A DNA stretch of 64,000 nucleotides, taken from positions 3,658,001-3,722,000 of the forward strand of contig NZ_CP080377.1 in assembly GCF_019443505.1 (NCBI RefSeq), read 5' to 3'. Numbering within the stretch: position 1 is the first letter of the stretch; every line of letters starts with the position of its first letter. This document shows, piece by piece, positions 9,085-18,651 of the stretch. A model generated the notes under the pieces. That model was not told the DNA's origin. It made no database searches and saw nothing but the letters and a program-made list of their open reading frames with translations. The DNA comes from Janthinobacterium sp. PAMC25594. Lineage in GTDB: Bacteria; Pseudomonadota; Gammaproteobacteria; Burkholderiales; Burkholderiaceae_D. The position numbers were made by a program, and so were the translations under genes.

Positions 9085-9630
9085 TTAGTTTGACGGCGGC
9101 GGCACGCTGCTGCTCACTTGCGGCGCCGGCATCATGGTCGCCGGCCGCTGCTGCTCCATCGGCAGCGGCGGCGGCACCAGGTTCGAGACCGGCGCAGGGC
9201 TGGCAGACACTTGCGCCGGCAAGGCCAGCGCCTTGTCGTCGGCCACCAGGTCGATGCGCTTGCTCACGCCGCCATCGCGCAGCAGCACATGGCGCGCATG
9301 CACTTCCAGCACCGTCACGCCGGGCGCCACCTCGGCGCCCTCGGGCAGGGCCACGGACGGCTTGCCGTCGGTGGCGATGATGGCCACGCTGCCACGGCCA
9401 TTGCCGGCGGCGACCACGCCCTTGAGCTGGTAATTGCTGGCCGTGGCCACGCTGACCTGGCCGCCGAACAGCGAAGCGCCCGCCTCCACGCTGGCATCCT
9501 GCACCACCGGCACGGCGGGTGGATTGATGGGGCGTTGCGGCGCCTTGAACAGCTGCATGGCCCAGTAGGCCAGCGACACGGACAACGCCACGACGGCGAG
9601 CAAACTTGTAAATTGAGGCAAACGCTTCAT
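9085..9630 (-). CDS. gspC: type II secretion inner-membrane protein GspC, short form without PDZ
   Basis: GspC links the inner-membrane platform to the secretin GspD. The protein has a short cytoplasmic start and one transmembrane helix at about residues 8-28. A periplasmic HR domain of about 80 residues follows (YQLKGVVAAG, VLEVHARHVLLRDGG), and the tail is rich in Pro, Met and Ser. At 181 aa it lacks the PDZ or coiled-coil domain of classical 270-300-aa GspC. It is the last gene of the operon, 16 bases downstream of gspF, whereas in many bacteria gspC comes first. The identification rests on the HR motif, the topology and the operon context. Confidence 0.78.
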   Translation of the reverse strand: MKRLPQFTSLLAVVALSVSLAYWAMQLFKAPQRPINPPAVPVVQDASVEAGASLFGGQVSVATASNYQLKGVVAAGNGRGSVAIIATDGKPSVALPEGAEVAPGVTVLEVHARHVLLRDGGVSKRIDLVADDKALALPAQVSASPAPVSNLVPPPLPMEQQRPATMMPAPQVSSSVPPPSN

Positions 9631-9646
9631 GGCTTCCTTGAGTTTC

Positions 9647-10867
9647 TTATCTGACGAGCTGATTGATTTCGATAATCGGCATCAGCACGGCCAGCACGAT
9701 CAGCAGCACCACCACGCCCATGGCCAGGATCAGGGCCGGTTCCAGCAAGCCCGCGATGGTCAGCGTGCGGCGTTCCAGGTCCTGCTCCTGCGCGCTGGCG
9801 GCGCGTTCCAGCATGGCCGGCAGCTCGCCCGTGATTTCGCCCGCGCGTATCATGTGGATCAGCATGGGCGGAAAATGCTTTTGCGCCGACAGCGCGCGCG
9901 CCAGGCTGACACCCTCGCGCACGGCGCCGCTGGCTTCTTCCACCAGTTCCTGCATCGCCACATTGGTCAAGGTATCGCGGCTGGTGTCGAGCGCGCGCAG
10001 GATCGGCACGCCGGAGCCCGTGGTGATGGCCAGGGTGCTGGCGAAACGCGCCGTATTCAGGCTGCGCTCGAACCTGCCGTACAAAGGCGCCGTCAGCAGC
10101 CAGGTATGCCAGCGCCGCTTCAGGGCCGGCTGCTGCAGCGCGCGGCGCCAGGCGAACCAGGCGCCAATCAGGACGATGCCCACCACGATGCCATAGTGGC
10201 GCACGAAGTCCGACAGCGCCAGCATGATCACCGTCAGCAGCGGCAGCTTCTGCTTGGTATTGGCGAACACGGAAACGATCTGCGGCACCACGTAGGTGAG
10301 CAGGAAGATGACGATGGAAAACGCCACCACCGTGACGATGGCCGGATATGTAAACGCCAGCTTGACCTTCTGCACCAGCGCGTTGCGCCGCTCGATGTAG
10401 TCGGCCAGGCGCGACAGCACGCGCGACAAATGGCCGATCTGCTCGCCCGAGGCCACCAGTGCCCGGTAGATTTCGGCGAAATCGCGCGGATGGCGTGCCA
10501 GCACGTCGGAAAACGCGGCGCCGCCAATCACTTCCGAACGGATCGAGGCGATCAGGTCGCGCAGATACGGCCGCTCGGCCTGTTCCAGCAATGCGGAAAA
10601 CGCCTGCTCCAGCGGCAGGCCCGCTTCGAGCAAACTGGCCAGCTGGCGCGTAAACAGGGCCAGCTCTGTGCTGGACAGGCGCTCACCAAAGCCGCGCCGC
10701 TTGGTCACGCCGGCGGCATCGACCTGCGCGGTGATCGGTTCGACGGCCAGCGGCACCAGGCCTTGCACGCGCAGCTCGGCGCGCGCGGAACGGGGACTGT
10801 CGGCATTGAGCACGCCCTTGCGGGTGGCGCCCTGGGCGTCGACGGCTTCATAACGGAATGCGGGCAT
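9647..10867 (-). CDS. gspF: type II secretion inner-membrane platform protein GspF
   Basis: GspF is the polytopic platform protein that couples the GspE ATPase to pseudopilus assembly. The 406-aa sequence shows two repeated T2SSF domains (about 70-190 and 270-395). Its transmembrane helices lie around AFTYPAIVTVVAFSIVIFLL, in a middle helix (IVVGIVLIGAWFAW) and at the C-terminus (ALILAMGVVVLLIVLAVLMP). Length and motifs (GLPLEQAF, RAGEITGELP) are normal for the family. It sits 10 bases downstream of gspE in the leftward operon. Confidence 0.95.
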   Translation of the reverse strand: MPAFRYEAVDAQGATRKGVLNADSPRSARAELRVQGLVPLAVEPITAQVDAAGVTKRRGFGERLSSTELALFTRQLASLLEAGLPLEQAFSALLEQAERPYLRDLIASIRSEVIGGAAFSDVLARHPRDFAEIYRALVASGEQIGHLSRVLSRLADYIERRNALVQKVKLAFTYPAIVTVVAFSIVIFLLTYVVPQIVSVFANTKQKLPLLTVIMLALSDFVRHYGIVVGIVLIGAWFAWRRALQQPALKRRWHTWLLTAPLYGRFERSLNTARFASTLAITTGSGVPILRALDTSRDTLTNVAMQELVEEASGAVREGVSLARALSAQKHFPPMLIHMIRAGEITGELPAMLERAASAQEQDLERRTLTIAGLLEPALILAMGVVVLLIVLAVLMPIIEINQLVR

Positions 10868-10877
10868 GGTGGCGGGC

Positions 10878-12299
10878 CTAGTCTTTGGTCACGCGCAGCA
10901 ACTCGGCCTGCGTGGTGGTGCCGTCGCGCAGCCAGCGTTCGCCGTCGTCGCGCATGCTCGTCATGCCGTCCTGCAGGGCGACGGTGCGCACTTCCGCTTC
11001 CGAGGCGCGGTTGTGGATCTGCGCGCGGATCTGCTCCGTCGTGCGCAGCAGTTCATAGACACCCACGCGGCCCTGGTAGCCCGTCTGGCCGCACTGCTCG
11101 CAGCCGACCGCCTGCCAGTACTGGCCATCGAAGGTCTTGCAGGAACCGCACAATTTGCGCACCAGGCGCTGCGCCAGCACGCCAAGCAAGGACGATGACA
11201 GCAGGAAGGGCTCGATGCCCATGTCGAGCAGGCGCGTGACGGCCGCCGACGCGTCATTCGTGTGCAGGGTCGCCAGCACCAGATGGCCCGTCAAGGATGC
11301 CTGCACGGCGATCTGCGCCGTTTCCAGGTCGCGGATCTCGCCGATCATGATGACATCGGGATCCTGCCGCAAAATCGCCCGCAGCGCCTTGGCAAACGTC
11401 ATGTCGATGCGCGGATTGACCTGCGTCTGGCCCACGCCGGCCAGGTCGTACTCGATCGGGTCTTCCACCGTCAGGATGTTCGTGGTGGTGGCGTTGAGCA
11501 TCGACAGCGCCGCGTACAGGGTCGTCGTCTTGCCCGAGCCGGTGGGGCCCGTGACGAGCACGATGCCGTGCGGCTGCGTGATCAGGCCATCGAATTGCTT
11601 CAGCATGGGCGCGCTCATGCCCAGGTGCTGCAGGTCGAGGCGGCCCGCTTCCTTGTCCAGCAAGCGCAACACGGCCCGTTCGCCATGCCCGGTGGGCAGG
11701 GTCGAAACGCGCACGTCGACGGGCTTGCCGCCCACGCGCAGGGTGATGCGGCCGTCCTGCGGCAAGCGTTTTTCGGCGATGTCGAGCTGCGCCATGATCT
11801 TGATGCGTGAAATCAGCGAGCCGTGGATGGCCTTGCGGGGGCGCACCACGTCGCGCAGGCTGCCGTCGATGCGAAAGCGCACGACGGAGGTCTGCTCGAA
11901 CGGCTCGATATGGATGTCGGACGCGCCTTCGCGCAGCGCCTGCGTGAGCAAGGCGTTGATCATGCGGATGACGGGCGCGTCGTCGGACGATTCGAGCAAG
12001 TCCTCGATGGCCGGCACGTCCTGCAGCAGCTTGGTCAAATCCAGGTCGGCATCGAATTCATCGGCCATCTGCGAGGCGTCGCCGCCGCCGCCCGCGTAGG
12101 CACTGGCAATGGCCGCATCGAGTTCGCCGCGCGGCAGCACCATCAATTGAATCCGGCCGAAACGGCGCGACACTTCGGCAATCGCCGCCGGCGCCGTCGA
12201 TGCGGCCACCAGCACTTCGACGGGGGCGCCGTCGACGGCACCGGGCCGGGCCAGCAAGCCGAAATCGCGCGCGTAGGCGTAGGGAAGCAGATTACTCAT
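10878..12299 (-). CDS. gspE: type II secretion ATPase GspE
   Basis: GspE is the cytoplasmic hexameric ATPase that drives pseudopilus extension. After an N-terminal GspL-binding domain the catalytic half shows Walker A GPTGSGKTT, the Asp box TVEDPIEY, Walker B IMIGEIRD and the His box LATLHTND. A four-cysteine zinc module (CGSC and CEQC) characteristic of GspE/PilB-type ATPases lies in the C-terminal part. Length is 473 aa. It follows gspD by 10 bases. Confidence 0.96.
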   Translation of the reverse strand: MSNLLPYAYARDFGLLARPGAVDGAPVEVLVAASTAPAAIAEVSRRFGRIQLMVLPRGELDAAIASAYAGGGGDASQMADEFDADLDLTKLLQDVPAIEDLLESSDDAPVIRMINALLTQALREGASDIHIEPFEQTSVVRFRIDGSLRDVVRPRKAIHGSLISRIKIMAQLDIAEKRLPQDGRITLRVGGKPVDVRVSTLPTGHGERAVLRLLDKEAGRLDLQHLGMSAPMLKQFDGLITQPHGIVLVTGPTGSGKTTTLYAALSMLNATTTNILTVEDPIEYDLAGVGQTQVNPRIDMTFAKALRAILRQDPDVIMIGEIRDLETAQIAVQASLTGHLVLATLHTNDASAAVTRLLDMGIEPFLLSSSLLGVLAQRLVRKLCGSCKTFDGQYWQAVGCEQCGQTGYQGRVGVYELLRTTEQIRAQIHNRASEAEVRTVALQDGMTSMRDDGERWLRDGTTTQAELLRVTKD

Positions 12300-12309
12300 G
12301 GCTATCCCA

Positions 12310-14508
12310 TCACTTCTGCGGCTGCGTGGCCGCGTTGGCCGGCGCGCCTGGCGGCGGCGTCGGCGCCGGCGGCACGGGGCGCGTCACCATGTTGCCGCCC
12401 ACCGGCTGGCCATCCTGCAGCGCCGGCAAGACGGGCGTGCCCAGGTCTTTCAGCATCAGGTTGCCCGTGGCCGGCACGGCGGCCGTCTCGGCCGAGCGCA
12501 TGTAGTCGTAGCGGTCGGCCGCCAGGCTGCCGCTCTGCTCCTTGTTGCGCACGATGACGGGACGCAGGAAGATCATCAGGTTGGTTTTCTTGCGCTCGCG
12601 CGTCTGGTACTTGAACAGGTTGCCGATCAGGGGAATGTCGCCCAGGCCGCGCACTTTCTCCGCGTTGTCGCCCGTGGTGTCCTCGATCAGGCCGCCGAGC
12701 ACGATGATCTGGCCATCGTCGGCCAGTACATTGTTTTCGATCACGCGGTTGTTGATGGTGATGCCGCTGACGGCCGACGCGGTGGATTTGTCCACGCTCG
12801 ACGTCTCGTGATAGATGCCCAGCTTGATGGTGCCGCCCTCGGAAATCTGCGGGCGCACCTTCAGGGTCAGGCCCACTTCCTTGCGGTCGATGGTCTGGAA
12901 CGGGTTCGTATTGGTGCCGGCCGTGCTGGTGTACTGGCCCGTCAGGATAGGCACGTTCTGGCCCACCTTGATGGTCGCCAGTTCATTGTCCAGCGTGATC
13001 AGGTTCGGCGTCGACAGGATATTCGCGTTGCCGTCCGATTCCAGCGCATGCGCCACGGCGCCCAGGCCCAGCGCGCCGTTGATCTGCTTGAAGATGCCCA
13101 GGGTCAGGCCGCCCGTCGGCAATACCTTGCCGCCGCCCGTGGCGATGGCGCCGATGTTGTTGGTGGTGCCGCCGGCGAACGACTGCAAGGCCCCCACGCG
13201 GTAGTTGCTGGTGCTGTCGCCCGACAAACCCAGCCACTGCACGCCGAATTCGGACGCCTTGGCCGACGTCACTTCGACGATCAGCGCCTCGATGTAGACC
13301 TGGGCGCGGCGCACGTCGAGCTGGTCGATCACGGCGCGCAAGTTGCGGTAGACGGCTTCGTTGCAGGTCAAAATCAGCGTATTCGTCGATGCATCGGCCT
13401 GGATGAAACCGGCCGCGCCGCCGGACGACAGCTGCTGCGGCGCGTTGTTCAGCGAAGCGCCGCCCGTGCTGCCGCTTTGCGTATTGCCGCCCAGGCCAGT
13501 GCTGTTCATGCCGCTGTTGTTCTGGTTGATCTGGTTGTTCGTATTCTGGTTGCCGACGCCCTGCTGCGCCGTGGCGGCCGTGCCGTCCGACGTCACCACC
13601 GAGCGCAAGGTCTGCGCCAGCTTGGTGGCGTCCGCATTTTTGAGGTACACCACGTGCACATTGCCCAGCTGCGTGGTGGGCTGGTCCAGTTTCGAGATCA
13701 GCGACTTGGCCAGGTTGGCGCGCGCCGCCGACGGTGCGCGCAGCACCAGCGAATTGGTGCGCGGGTCGGCCAGCACGGAGACCTTGCCAGCGTCGGCCCC
13801 TGCGGCGGCGCCCGCATTCCCGCCTTCCATCAATTTGTTGACCATCGAGGCCAGGTCGGAGGCGATGGCATAGCGCACGGGGATCACGTCCAGGTCCGTC
13901 GAGGCGGGTACGTCGAGCGCGGCGATGATCTTCGCCAGGCGCTTGAGGTTATCCGCGTAATCGGTGATCACCAGCGAGTTGTTGCCCGGGTTGGCGTTGA
14001 TCGTGTTGTTCGGCGAAATCAGGGGCCGCAGCACGGCCAGCAGGTTGGCCGACGATTCATAGTTCAGGTAAAACACCTGGGTGGCGATCTGGTCGCCCTT
14101 CACCTGGCTGGCGCCGTTGCCCACCTGGGTCGGCACGGATTGCAGCTTGGCGTCCGCTTCCGGCACCACTTTCGCGTAGCCGTCGCCGGAGACCACCGCA
14201 TAGCCCTGCAGGCGCAGCGCGGAGGCCAGCAGCCCGAACGCTTGCGTCTTGCTGATCGACTTTTCCGACACCAGCGTGATCGTGCCCTTGACGCGCGGGT
14301 CGATGACGAAATTGATGTTGGTGTAATGGCCCACGGCCTTGATCACCGACTCGATGTCGGCGCCGACGAAATTGAGCGCCGCCTCATCGCCGGGCGCGGC
14401 CCAGACGGGCGCCGGCATGCCGGCCACGGAACAGCACAGCAAGGCGGCGGCCGACAGGCGGCGCAGCGAGAAGGTGGAGGTATGGGTGCTCACGGATGGT
14501 TTTTTCAT
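12310..14508 (-). CDS. gspD: type II secretion outer-membrane secretin GspD
   Basis: GspD forms the multimeric outer-membrane gate. The 732-aa precursor has a signal peptide ending near residue 37 (PVWA-APG). The N0 domain (LNFVGADIESVIKAV) and N1-N3 repeats follow, with a Gly/Asn/Ser/Gln-rich insert around residues 320-370. The secretin core contains NVPILTGQY and the Val/Gly-rich gate region (VLGGLIED). The C-terminal tail is Pro/Ala-rich and resembles an S-domain substitute. The start overlaps the gspN stop by four bases (ATGA), so the two are translationally coupled. Confidence 0.96.
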   Translation of the reverse strand: MKKPSVSTHTSTFSLRRLSAAALLCCSVAGMPAPVWAAPGDEAALNFVGADIESVIKAVGHYTNINFVIDPRVKGTITLVSEKSISKTQAFGLLASALRLQGYAVVSGDGYAKVVPEADAKLQSVPTQVGNGASQVKGDQIATQVFYLNYESSANLLAVLRPLISPNNTINANPGNNSLVITDYADNLKRLAKIIAALDVPASTDLDVIPVRYAIASDLASMVNKLMEGGNAGAAAGADAGKVSVLADPRTNSLVLRAPSAARANLAKSLISKLDQPTTQLGNVHVVYLKNADATKLAQTLRSVVTSDGTAATAQQGVGNQNTNNQINQNNSGMNSTGLGGNTQSGSTGGASLNNAPQQLSSGGAAGFIQADASTNTLILTCNEAVYRNLRAVIDQLDVRRAQVYIEALIVEVTSAKASEFGVQWLGLSGDSTSNYRVGALQSFAGGTTNNIGAIATGGGKVLPTGGLTLGIFKQINGALGLGAVAHALESDGNANILSTPNLITLDNELATIKVGQNVPILTGQYTSTAGTNTNPFQTIDRKEVGLTLKVRPQISEGGTIKLGIYHETSSVDKSTASAVSGITINNRVIENNVLADDGQIIVLGGLIEDTTGDNAEKVRGLGDIPLIGNLFKYQTRERKKTNLMIFLRPVIVRNKEQSGSLAADRYDYMRSAETAAVPATGNLMLKDLGTPVLPALQDGQPVGGNMVTRPVPPAPTPPPGAPANAATQPQK

Positions 14509-15281
14509 TGTCTGAACTCTAAGGCGATGATGTTTTTTTCGCTATTGCTACGGCGCTGTCCCAGCAAATTCAACAAACTCGCCAAGGTCTCTTCATATCC
14601 TGCTGCGGCCTGGGCCTGGCCGGAAAACTGCATGCGCCCCTGTTGCAGGCTGCCGCTGCCGTCGAGCAGCAGCGGTCCTTTGATGGAGCGCAAGGTCAAC
14701 GTCGCCTGCTGCCCCTGCCAATCGAAATCGAGCTCGTAACTGCCCAGCGGGCGCAGGGACGACAGGCGCGACGCCATGTCCGTCATCTGCAAGGTCGTGC
14801 GGCCGACGGCGGAAAACTGCCGCTGCTCCAAGGCCAGCTGCAGGGTGCTCCACGACAGGCGCATGCTGCCCGTCGGCGCCACGGTATTGAGCGGCGCGCC
14901 GAGGCCGCCCAGGCCATCGGCCGGCAGCAGCAGGGCCGCCGGGCTGACTTGCCAGTGCGACCACGAGCCGCGCAGGTTCACCGGCTGCGACAGCGCCTGC
15001 GGGTTTTGCAGTTCCACGTCCGCCGATCCCCACAGCACCGAGGGCGAAATGCGCCAGCTGAAACGCCCCGGCAGCAGCGGCGTCACGGCGCCGTTCGCGC
15101 TGGCCGCCCCGCCGATAAAGGCCGAGCCGCGCCACAGGGTACCTTGCGCGTCGCCCAAGGTCAAACGTCCGCCCGTCTGCTTTTCCACGATGCCGGCGAC
15201 CCAACCGGCCGGGAAAAACACCAGCAGGGTGACGCAGACGCTGACGATGATGGCCAGCAGCCAGCCAAGCAAGCGCCTCAT
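14505..15281 (-). CDS. gspN: type II secretion protein GspN
   Basis: GspN is an accessory inner-membrane protein of the type II system, present in only some operons. The 258-aa protein has one N-terminal transmembrane helix (about 4-25) and a periplasmic beta-rich domain that slightly resembles AsmA-type folds (GTLWRGSAFI is a conserved GspN motif). The ATG at 15281 is chosen because it overlaps the gspM stop as ATGA; the open frame extends further upstream without support. It ends with a four-base overlap into gspD. Confidence 0.85.
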   Translation of the reverse strand: MRRLLGWLLAIIVSVCVTLLVFFPAGWVAGIVEKQTGGRLTLGDAQGTLWRGSAFIGGAASANGAVTPLLPGRFSWRISPSVLWGSADVELQNPQALSQPVNLRGSWSHWQVSPAALLLPADGLGGLGAPLNTVAPTGSMRLSWSTLQLALEQRQFSAVGRTTLQMTDMASRLSSLRPLGSYELDFDWQGQQATLTLRSIKGPLLLDGSGSLQQGRMQFSGQAQAAAGYEETLASLLNLLGQRRSNSEKNIIALEFRQ

Positions 15282-15811
15282 CGCGTCGCGCCCGGGCTCT
15301 GGTGCAGGGTCAGGCTGGCATCGACCAGCCCCGCCTTGCCCTGCGCCGTGATCTTCGCGTCCTGCACCGCCACGCGGCCTTCGCGGCGCAAGCCGTCCAG
15401 CCACAGCATGACGCTGGCAAACGGCACGCCGTTCAACTGCACGCGCGCGTACTCTCCCGTCAGCGACAGCGATTGCGGCGCCAGGCCGCGCGCTTTCAGC
15501 GAAGAGTCTATGCTGTCACGGCTCATGGGTGCGACCTGCACGGGTGCCTGGCGCGCCAGTTCGCCCGCTTCACGCGCCAGCGCCTGCAGCTGGGCCGCGT
15601 TCTGGCGCAGCTCGGGCAAGCTCTTTTGCAAGGCGATGCGGCCCGTCCACGCCGGCTCGAAGAACACCGCGTAGACGAGGGCCAGCCCCGCCACCACGCC
15701 GCCGATGGTCAAGAGCTTGCGCTCCTGCGGCGTGCGCTCGGCCCAGAACGTTTGCAGGTTCTGCTGCTGCCCCGTCAGGGCGGCGCGGATCTTGTTCACT
15801 GCCGTACTCAT
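15278..15811 (-). CDS. gspM: type II secretion protein GspM
   Basis: GspM is a bitopic inner-membrane protein that stabilises GspL. The sequence shows a short cytoplasmic N-terminus with the family motif WAERTPQERK and one transmembrane helix (LLTIGGVVAGLALVYAVFF). A periplasmic coiled/ferredoxin-like domain of about 120 residues follows. Length is 177 aa. It overlaps both neighbours by four bases (gspL stop/gspM start and gspM stop/gspN start), a tight translational chain. Confidence 0.88.
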   Translation of the reverse strand: MSTAVNKIRAALTGQQQNLQTFWAERTPQERKLLTIGGVVAGLALVYAVFFEPAWTGRIALQKSLPELRQNAAQLQALAREAGELARQAPVQVAPMSRDSIDSSLKARGLAPQSLSLTGEYARVQLNGVPFASVMLWLDGLRREGRVAVQDAKITAQGKAGLVDASLTLHQSPGATR

Positions 15812-17037
15812 GTTTTTGCTCCCGTGGCCGGCGTGATCTTCCACACGCCCGGCGCCGTTTCATTCAAGGCCAGCTTGCGCGCGGCCAGGCCGTCGCGCAC
15901 CTGCGCCTGGGCGCTGGCGTCGACCATATCCGGTTTCAGCGTGACGATCAGGCTGCGCTCGCGGTATTCCAGCGAGGCCACCACGCCGCGTCCGGCCAGC
16001 CCGCCCAAGGCCTCGCCCAGCGCCGCGCTCATGCTGGTGAAATCATCCATGCTGGCCTGCCCGCTTTGCAGGCGCGCGGCAGCGATATTGCGCCGCATCT
16101 GCTCCGCTTCCAGCCCATACACGGGCGCTTCATTCGGATACGCGGCCTTGAAGGTTTGCTGCATCGAGGTGCGCACGGTGGCGGCCTCGCGCTTCAGGCG
16201 CATCCATTCGATATTCATGCCGGCCAGGTTGACGATCACGGCCAGCAGCGCCAGGCGCAGCGGCCAGCGCCAGCGGCGCCACTCGGTGGCCGATCCCGTG
16301 GCCGTGCCCAGCGCGGGCGCCAGGTCCAGTCCCGCATTTTTGGCACCGGCGATCCAGTGCGCCCAATGGTCGGGTTCCAGCGTCACGCCCTCCATGCCGG
16401 CGGCCAGTTGCTGATATTGCGCCAGCTCGGCCGGCGCCACGTAGACCGTCAGCGGCACGTCGCCGGCAAACGCGCGCGTCGTCAGCAGCGCCTGCTGCGG
16501 CTGGGCCGGCAAGACCAGGCCCAGCCCCTCCTGCGGCGCCTGGCGCAAGGCCAGTTCCAGGCCATCGCCGCTGGCCTGCAAGGATGCCGTCACGCTGCCT
16601 GGCTGCAAGGGCAGGCACAGCTGCGATGGCAGCAGCACCACCTTGCGCGCGCCCTGCGCCAGCAACGCTTGCACGAGTACCCCTGCCCAGGCGCGCTGCG
16701 CCACGGCGACCGTGCGCATGCCGGCAGCGTCGGGCGCACCGGCGGCCAGCAGGCAATCCTGCGTGTCACCGAGGATGTGTTCTTCCACCAGGCCCGGCAA
16801 GGCCGCGCGCAAACGGGCGCCGGCCAGCGGCGGGGTTTTCAGGCGCAGCAGGGTCACGTCGGCCGCCGCCAGCAGCAAGACCACTTGCTTGGCGCCGGCA
16901 ATCAGCTGCCCCAGGCTGCCCAGCGGCGCGCTGCCCTGCTGCAGCATGGCGCCGCCGTCGCCGGCCAGAACGAAGGAGCAGGCTGGCGCGCTGTCGATGG
17001 ACGCCCTGGCCGGGTGACGGATATACAATATTGTCAA
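15808..17037 (-). CDS. gspL: type II secretion protein GspL
   Basis: GspL recruits the GspE ATPase to the membrane. The 409-aa protein has an actin-like cytoplasmic domain (about 1-250; LLLAAADVTLLRLKTPPL and GLVEEHILGD are typical), a single transmembrane helix (LRLALLAVIVNLAGMNI) and a periplasmic ferredoxin-like domain (EYRERSLIVTLKPD). It follows gspK by 19 bases and overlaps gspM by four. Confidence 0.9.
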   Translation of the reverse strand: MTILYIRHPARASIDSAPACSFVLAGDGGAMLQQGSAPLGSLGQLIAGAKQVVLLLAAADVTLLRLKTPPLAGARLRAALPGLVEEHILGDTQDCLLAAGAPDAAGMRTVAVAQRAWAGVLVQALLAQGARKVVLLPSQLCLPLQPGSVTASLQASGDGLELALRQAPQEGLGLVLPAQPQQALLTTRAFAGDVPLTVYVAPAELAQYQQLAAGMEGVTLEPDHWAHWIAGAKNAGLDLAPALGTATGSATEWRRWRWPLRLALLAVIVNLAGMNIEWMRLKREAATVRTSMQQTFKAAYPNEAPVYGLEAEQMRRNIAAARLQSGQASMDDFTSMSAALGEALGGLAGRGVVASLEYRERSLIVTLKPDMVDASAQAQVRDGLAARKLALNETAPGVWKITPATGAKT

Positions 17038-17056
17038 AGTGACTCGCTTTCAGGGG

Positions 17057-18031
17057 TTAATTTTCCCGCAACCAGACCAGACGGGTTGCCCGCTCCCGGT
17101 CTGGTTGTCGATAAATGAGGGCCACGGCATCGAGGGCGGCGCGATCCAGCCGCACGCGGATGACAGTCAGGAAGTAGCGGCTCTTCACGTCGAGTTCCAC
17201 GGTAGCAATCAGCTCGGCATTAATATTATTCTTGAAGTTTGCCAAATCAACAAACTTTTTGCGCGGATTGCTCAGGGTCAGGGCGCTGGCCTCGGACAAG
17301 GACATCATCGTCACGGCCGCCAGCACCTCGGCCGGCGCCGTATTCACGTTCACCGGCGTGAGTTCCGGCAAGATGATGACGAAATCGCGCAACTTCTCGA
17401 TCATCTGCGGCGTGTAGCCGGGCACGGCCAGCAAATCCTCGACCTGCGTGAACGCCACCGGCTCGCTGCCGCCGTCCGATGGGGGCCTGGCGGCGGGCGT
17501 CTTGCCATCGCTGCCGCTGTCCATGGCGCGCAGTTTCGGCGTCGCGCGCAGCACGGCATCGGCCGTCGCCTGCGCCAGGCCGCTGTCGAGCCGCAGGTTG
17601 GCCAGCAAACGCTGGTAAGCGAGCACCTGCTGCGGATTGATGCCACCCGTGGCGGCGACCAGGTTGGTAATGTTAAACCGCGCCTGCGCATCGAGCGCGC
17701 GGCCCGAGACGGTGGCGTCGAATTTTTCCGTGTCGACCTTTTCGCGGTCGACGTAATCATCGAGCCGCGCTTCCTCGATGGGCGTGGCCCACACGCCGTC
17801 CAGCGCCGTCTGCGTGGGATTGTCCTGGCGCAGCCAGAAGCGGGCGAAGTCGACCATGCCGCGCATGGCCCACTGCGTCTGCAGGCGCAGGCGCTGGTTT
17901 TCCATCGAGCGCACCTGCACTTGCTGCTGCCAGAACAGGCTGGCGACGACGGTGATGGCCAGCGCCGTCAGCAGCAGGGCCGTGATGACGGCCACGCCGC
18001 GCTGGCGCGCAGGGCGAATAAACGGCTTCAT
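17057..18031 (-). CDS. gspK: type II secretion minor pseudopilin GspK
   Basis: GspK caps the pseudopilus tip with GspI and GspJ. The prepilin leader ends in RQRG and is followed by VAVITALLLTALAITVVASL. As in other GspK proteins the Glu at position +5 is missing, while the hydrophobic helix is kept. The large globular head (about 270 residues) has the helical inserted domain usual for GspK. The ATG at 18031 overlaps the gspJ stop by four bases; the longer open frame up to 18247 is not supported. Length is 324 aa. Confidence 0.92.
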   Translation of the reverse strand: MKPFIRPARQRGVAVITALLLTALAITVVASLFWQQQVQVRSMENQRLRLQTQWAMRGMVDFARFWLRQDNPTQTALDGVWATPIEEARLDDYVDREKVDTEKFDATVSGRALDAQARFNITNLVAATGGINPQQVLAYQRLLANLRLDSGLAQATADAVLRATPKLRAMDSGSDGKTPAARPPSDGGSEPVAFTQVEDLLAVPGYTPQMIEKLRDFVIILPELTPVNVNTAPAEVLAAVTMMSLSEASALTLSNPRKKFVDLANFKNNINAELIATVELDVKSRYFLTVIRVRLDRAALDAVALIYRQPDRERATRLVWLREN

Positions 18032-18651
18032 CCCGGCCCCAACAAGAAGACTTTGGACAGGCCCGCGTCCTGGCCCGGCATTTGCAAGGTCACTTCCAGG
18101 CCCGGCACTTGCGTGGAGATGGTGGCGCCCGCCGTCAGGACGTTCCAGGCGCCATTGCTCCAGCCGCGCATGACCATGCTGTCGACGCCATGCATCAGGG
18201 CCACGTCGGCATTGGAGGTATCGGTATCGTCGCGCGCCGCCTGCCACAGGGTGTCGAGCACGGCCAGGTCGCGCGTGCCGTTCGACTCGCGCCGCGTCAG
18301 CACGCCGCCGCGCAGGCGGTAAGTGACCACTTGCAACTGTTGCGGCTCCTGTTCCGATGCGGCCAGGCGCACCAGGGTCAGGCGGTCATTTTCCGCCGTC
18401 AGGTTCAGGCGACCATTCAGCAGGTTGTTGTTCTGGCCGGCACCGGCCAGATGGTCGCAATCGCTCTGCATCTGGGCAAACGCCAGTTGCATGCCGCGCG
18501 CCTGTTCCAGCTGGCTGGTCAGCACTTCACGCGAACGCATGATGCTGTCCAGGCCGCGCCAGCCCAGCACGGCGACCATGGCCAGGATGCCGATCGCCAC
18601 GAGCAGCTCGATCAAGGTGAAACCGGCGGCGGTGTGATTGCGGCGCGCCAT
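18028..18651 (-). CDS. gspJ: type II secretion minor pseudopilin GspJ
   Basis: The prepilin peptidase site is AAG/FTLIELLVAIGILAMV with Glu at +5. The rest is a 180-residue beta-rich head typical of GspJ (DLAVLDTLWQAARDD, GAWNVL). It forms the tip complex with GspI and GspK in the periplasm. Length is 207 aa. The start overlaps the gspI stop by one base (TGATG) and the end overlaps gspK by four. Confidence 0.92.
   Translation of the reverse strand: MARRNHTAAGFTLIELLVAIGILAMVAVLGWRGLDSIMRSREVLTSQLEQARGMQLAFAQMQSDCDHLAGAGQNNNLLNGRLNLTAENDRLTLVRLAASEQEPQQLQVVTYRLRGGVLTRRESNGTRDLAVLDTLWQAARDDTDTSNADVALMHGVDSMVMRGWSNGAWNVLTAGATISTQVPGLEVTLQMPGQDAGLSKVFLLGPG

Noticed and set aside
12298..14739. 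813-codon plus-strand frame across gspD
   Set aside because: Antisense of the secretin gene; no start signal and no domain. The same holds for long plus-strand frames over gspE/gspF, the phospholipase and tadB/tadC.
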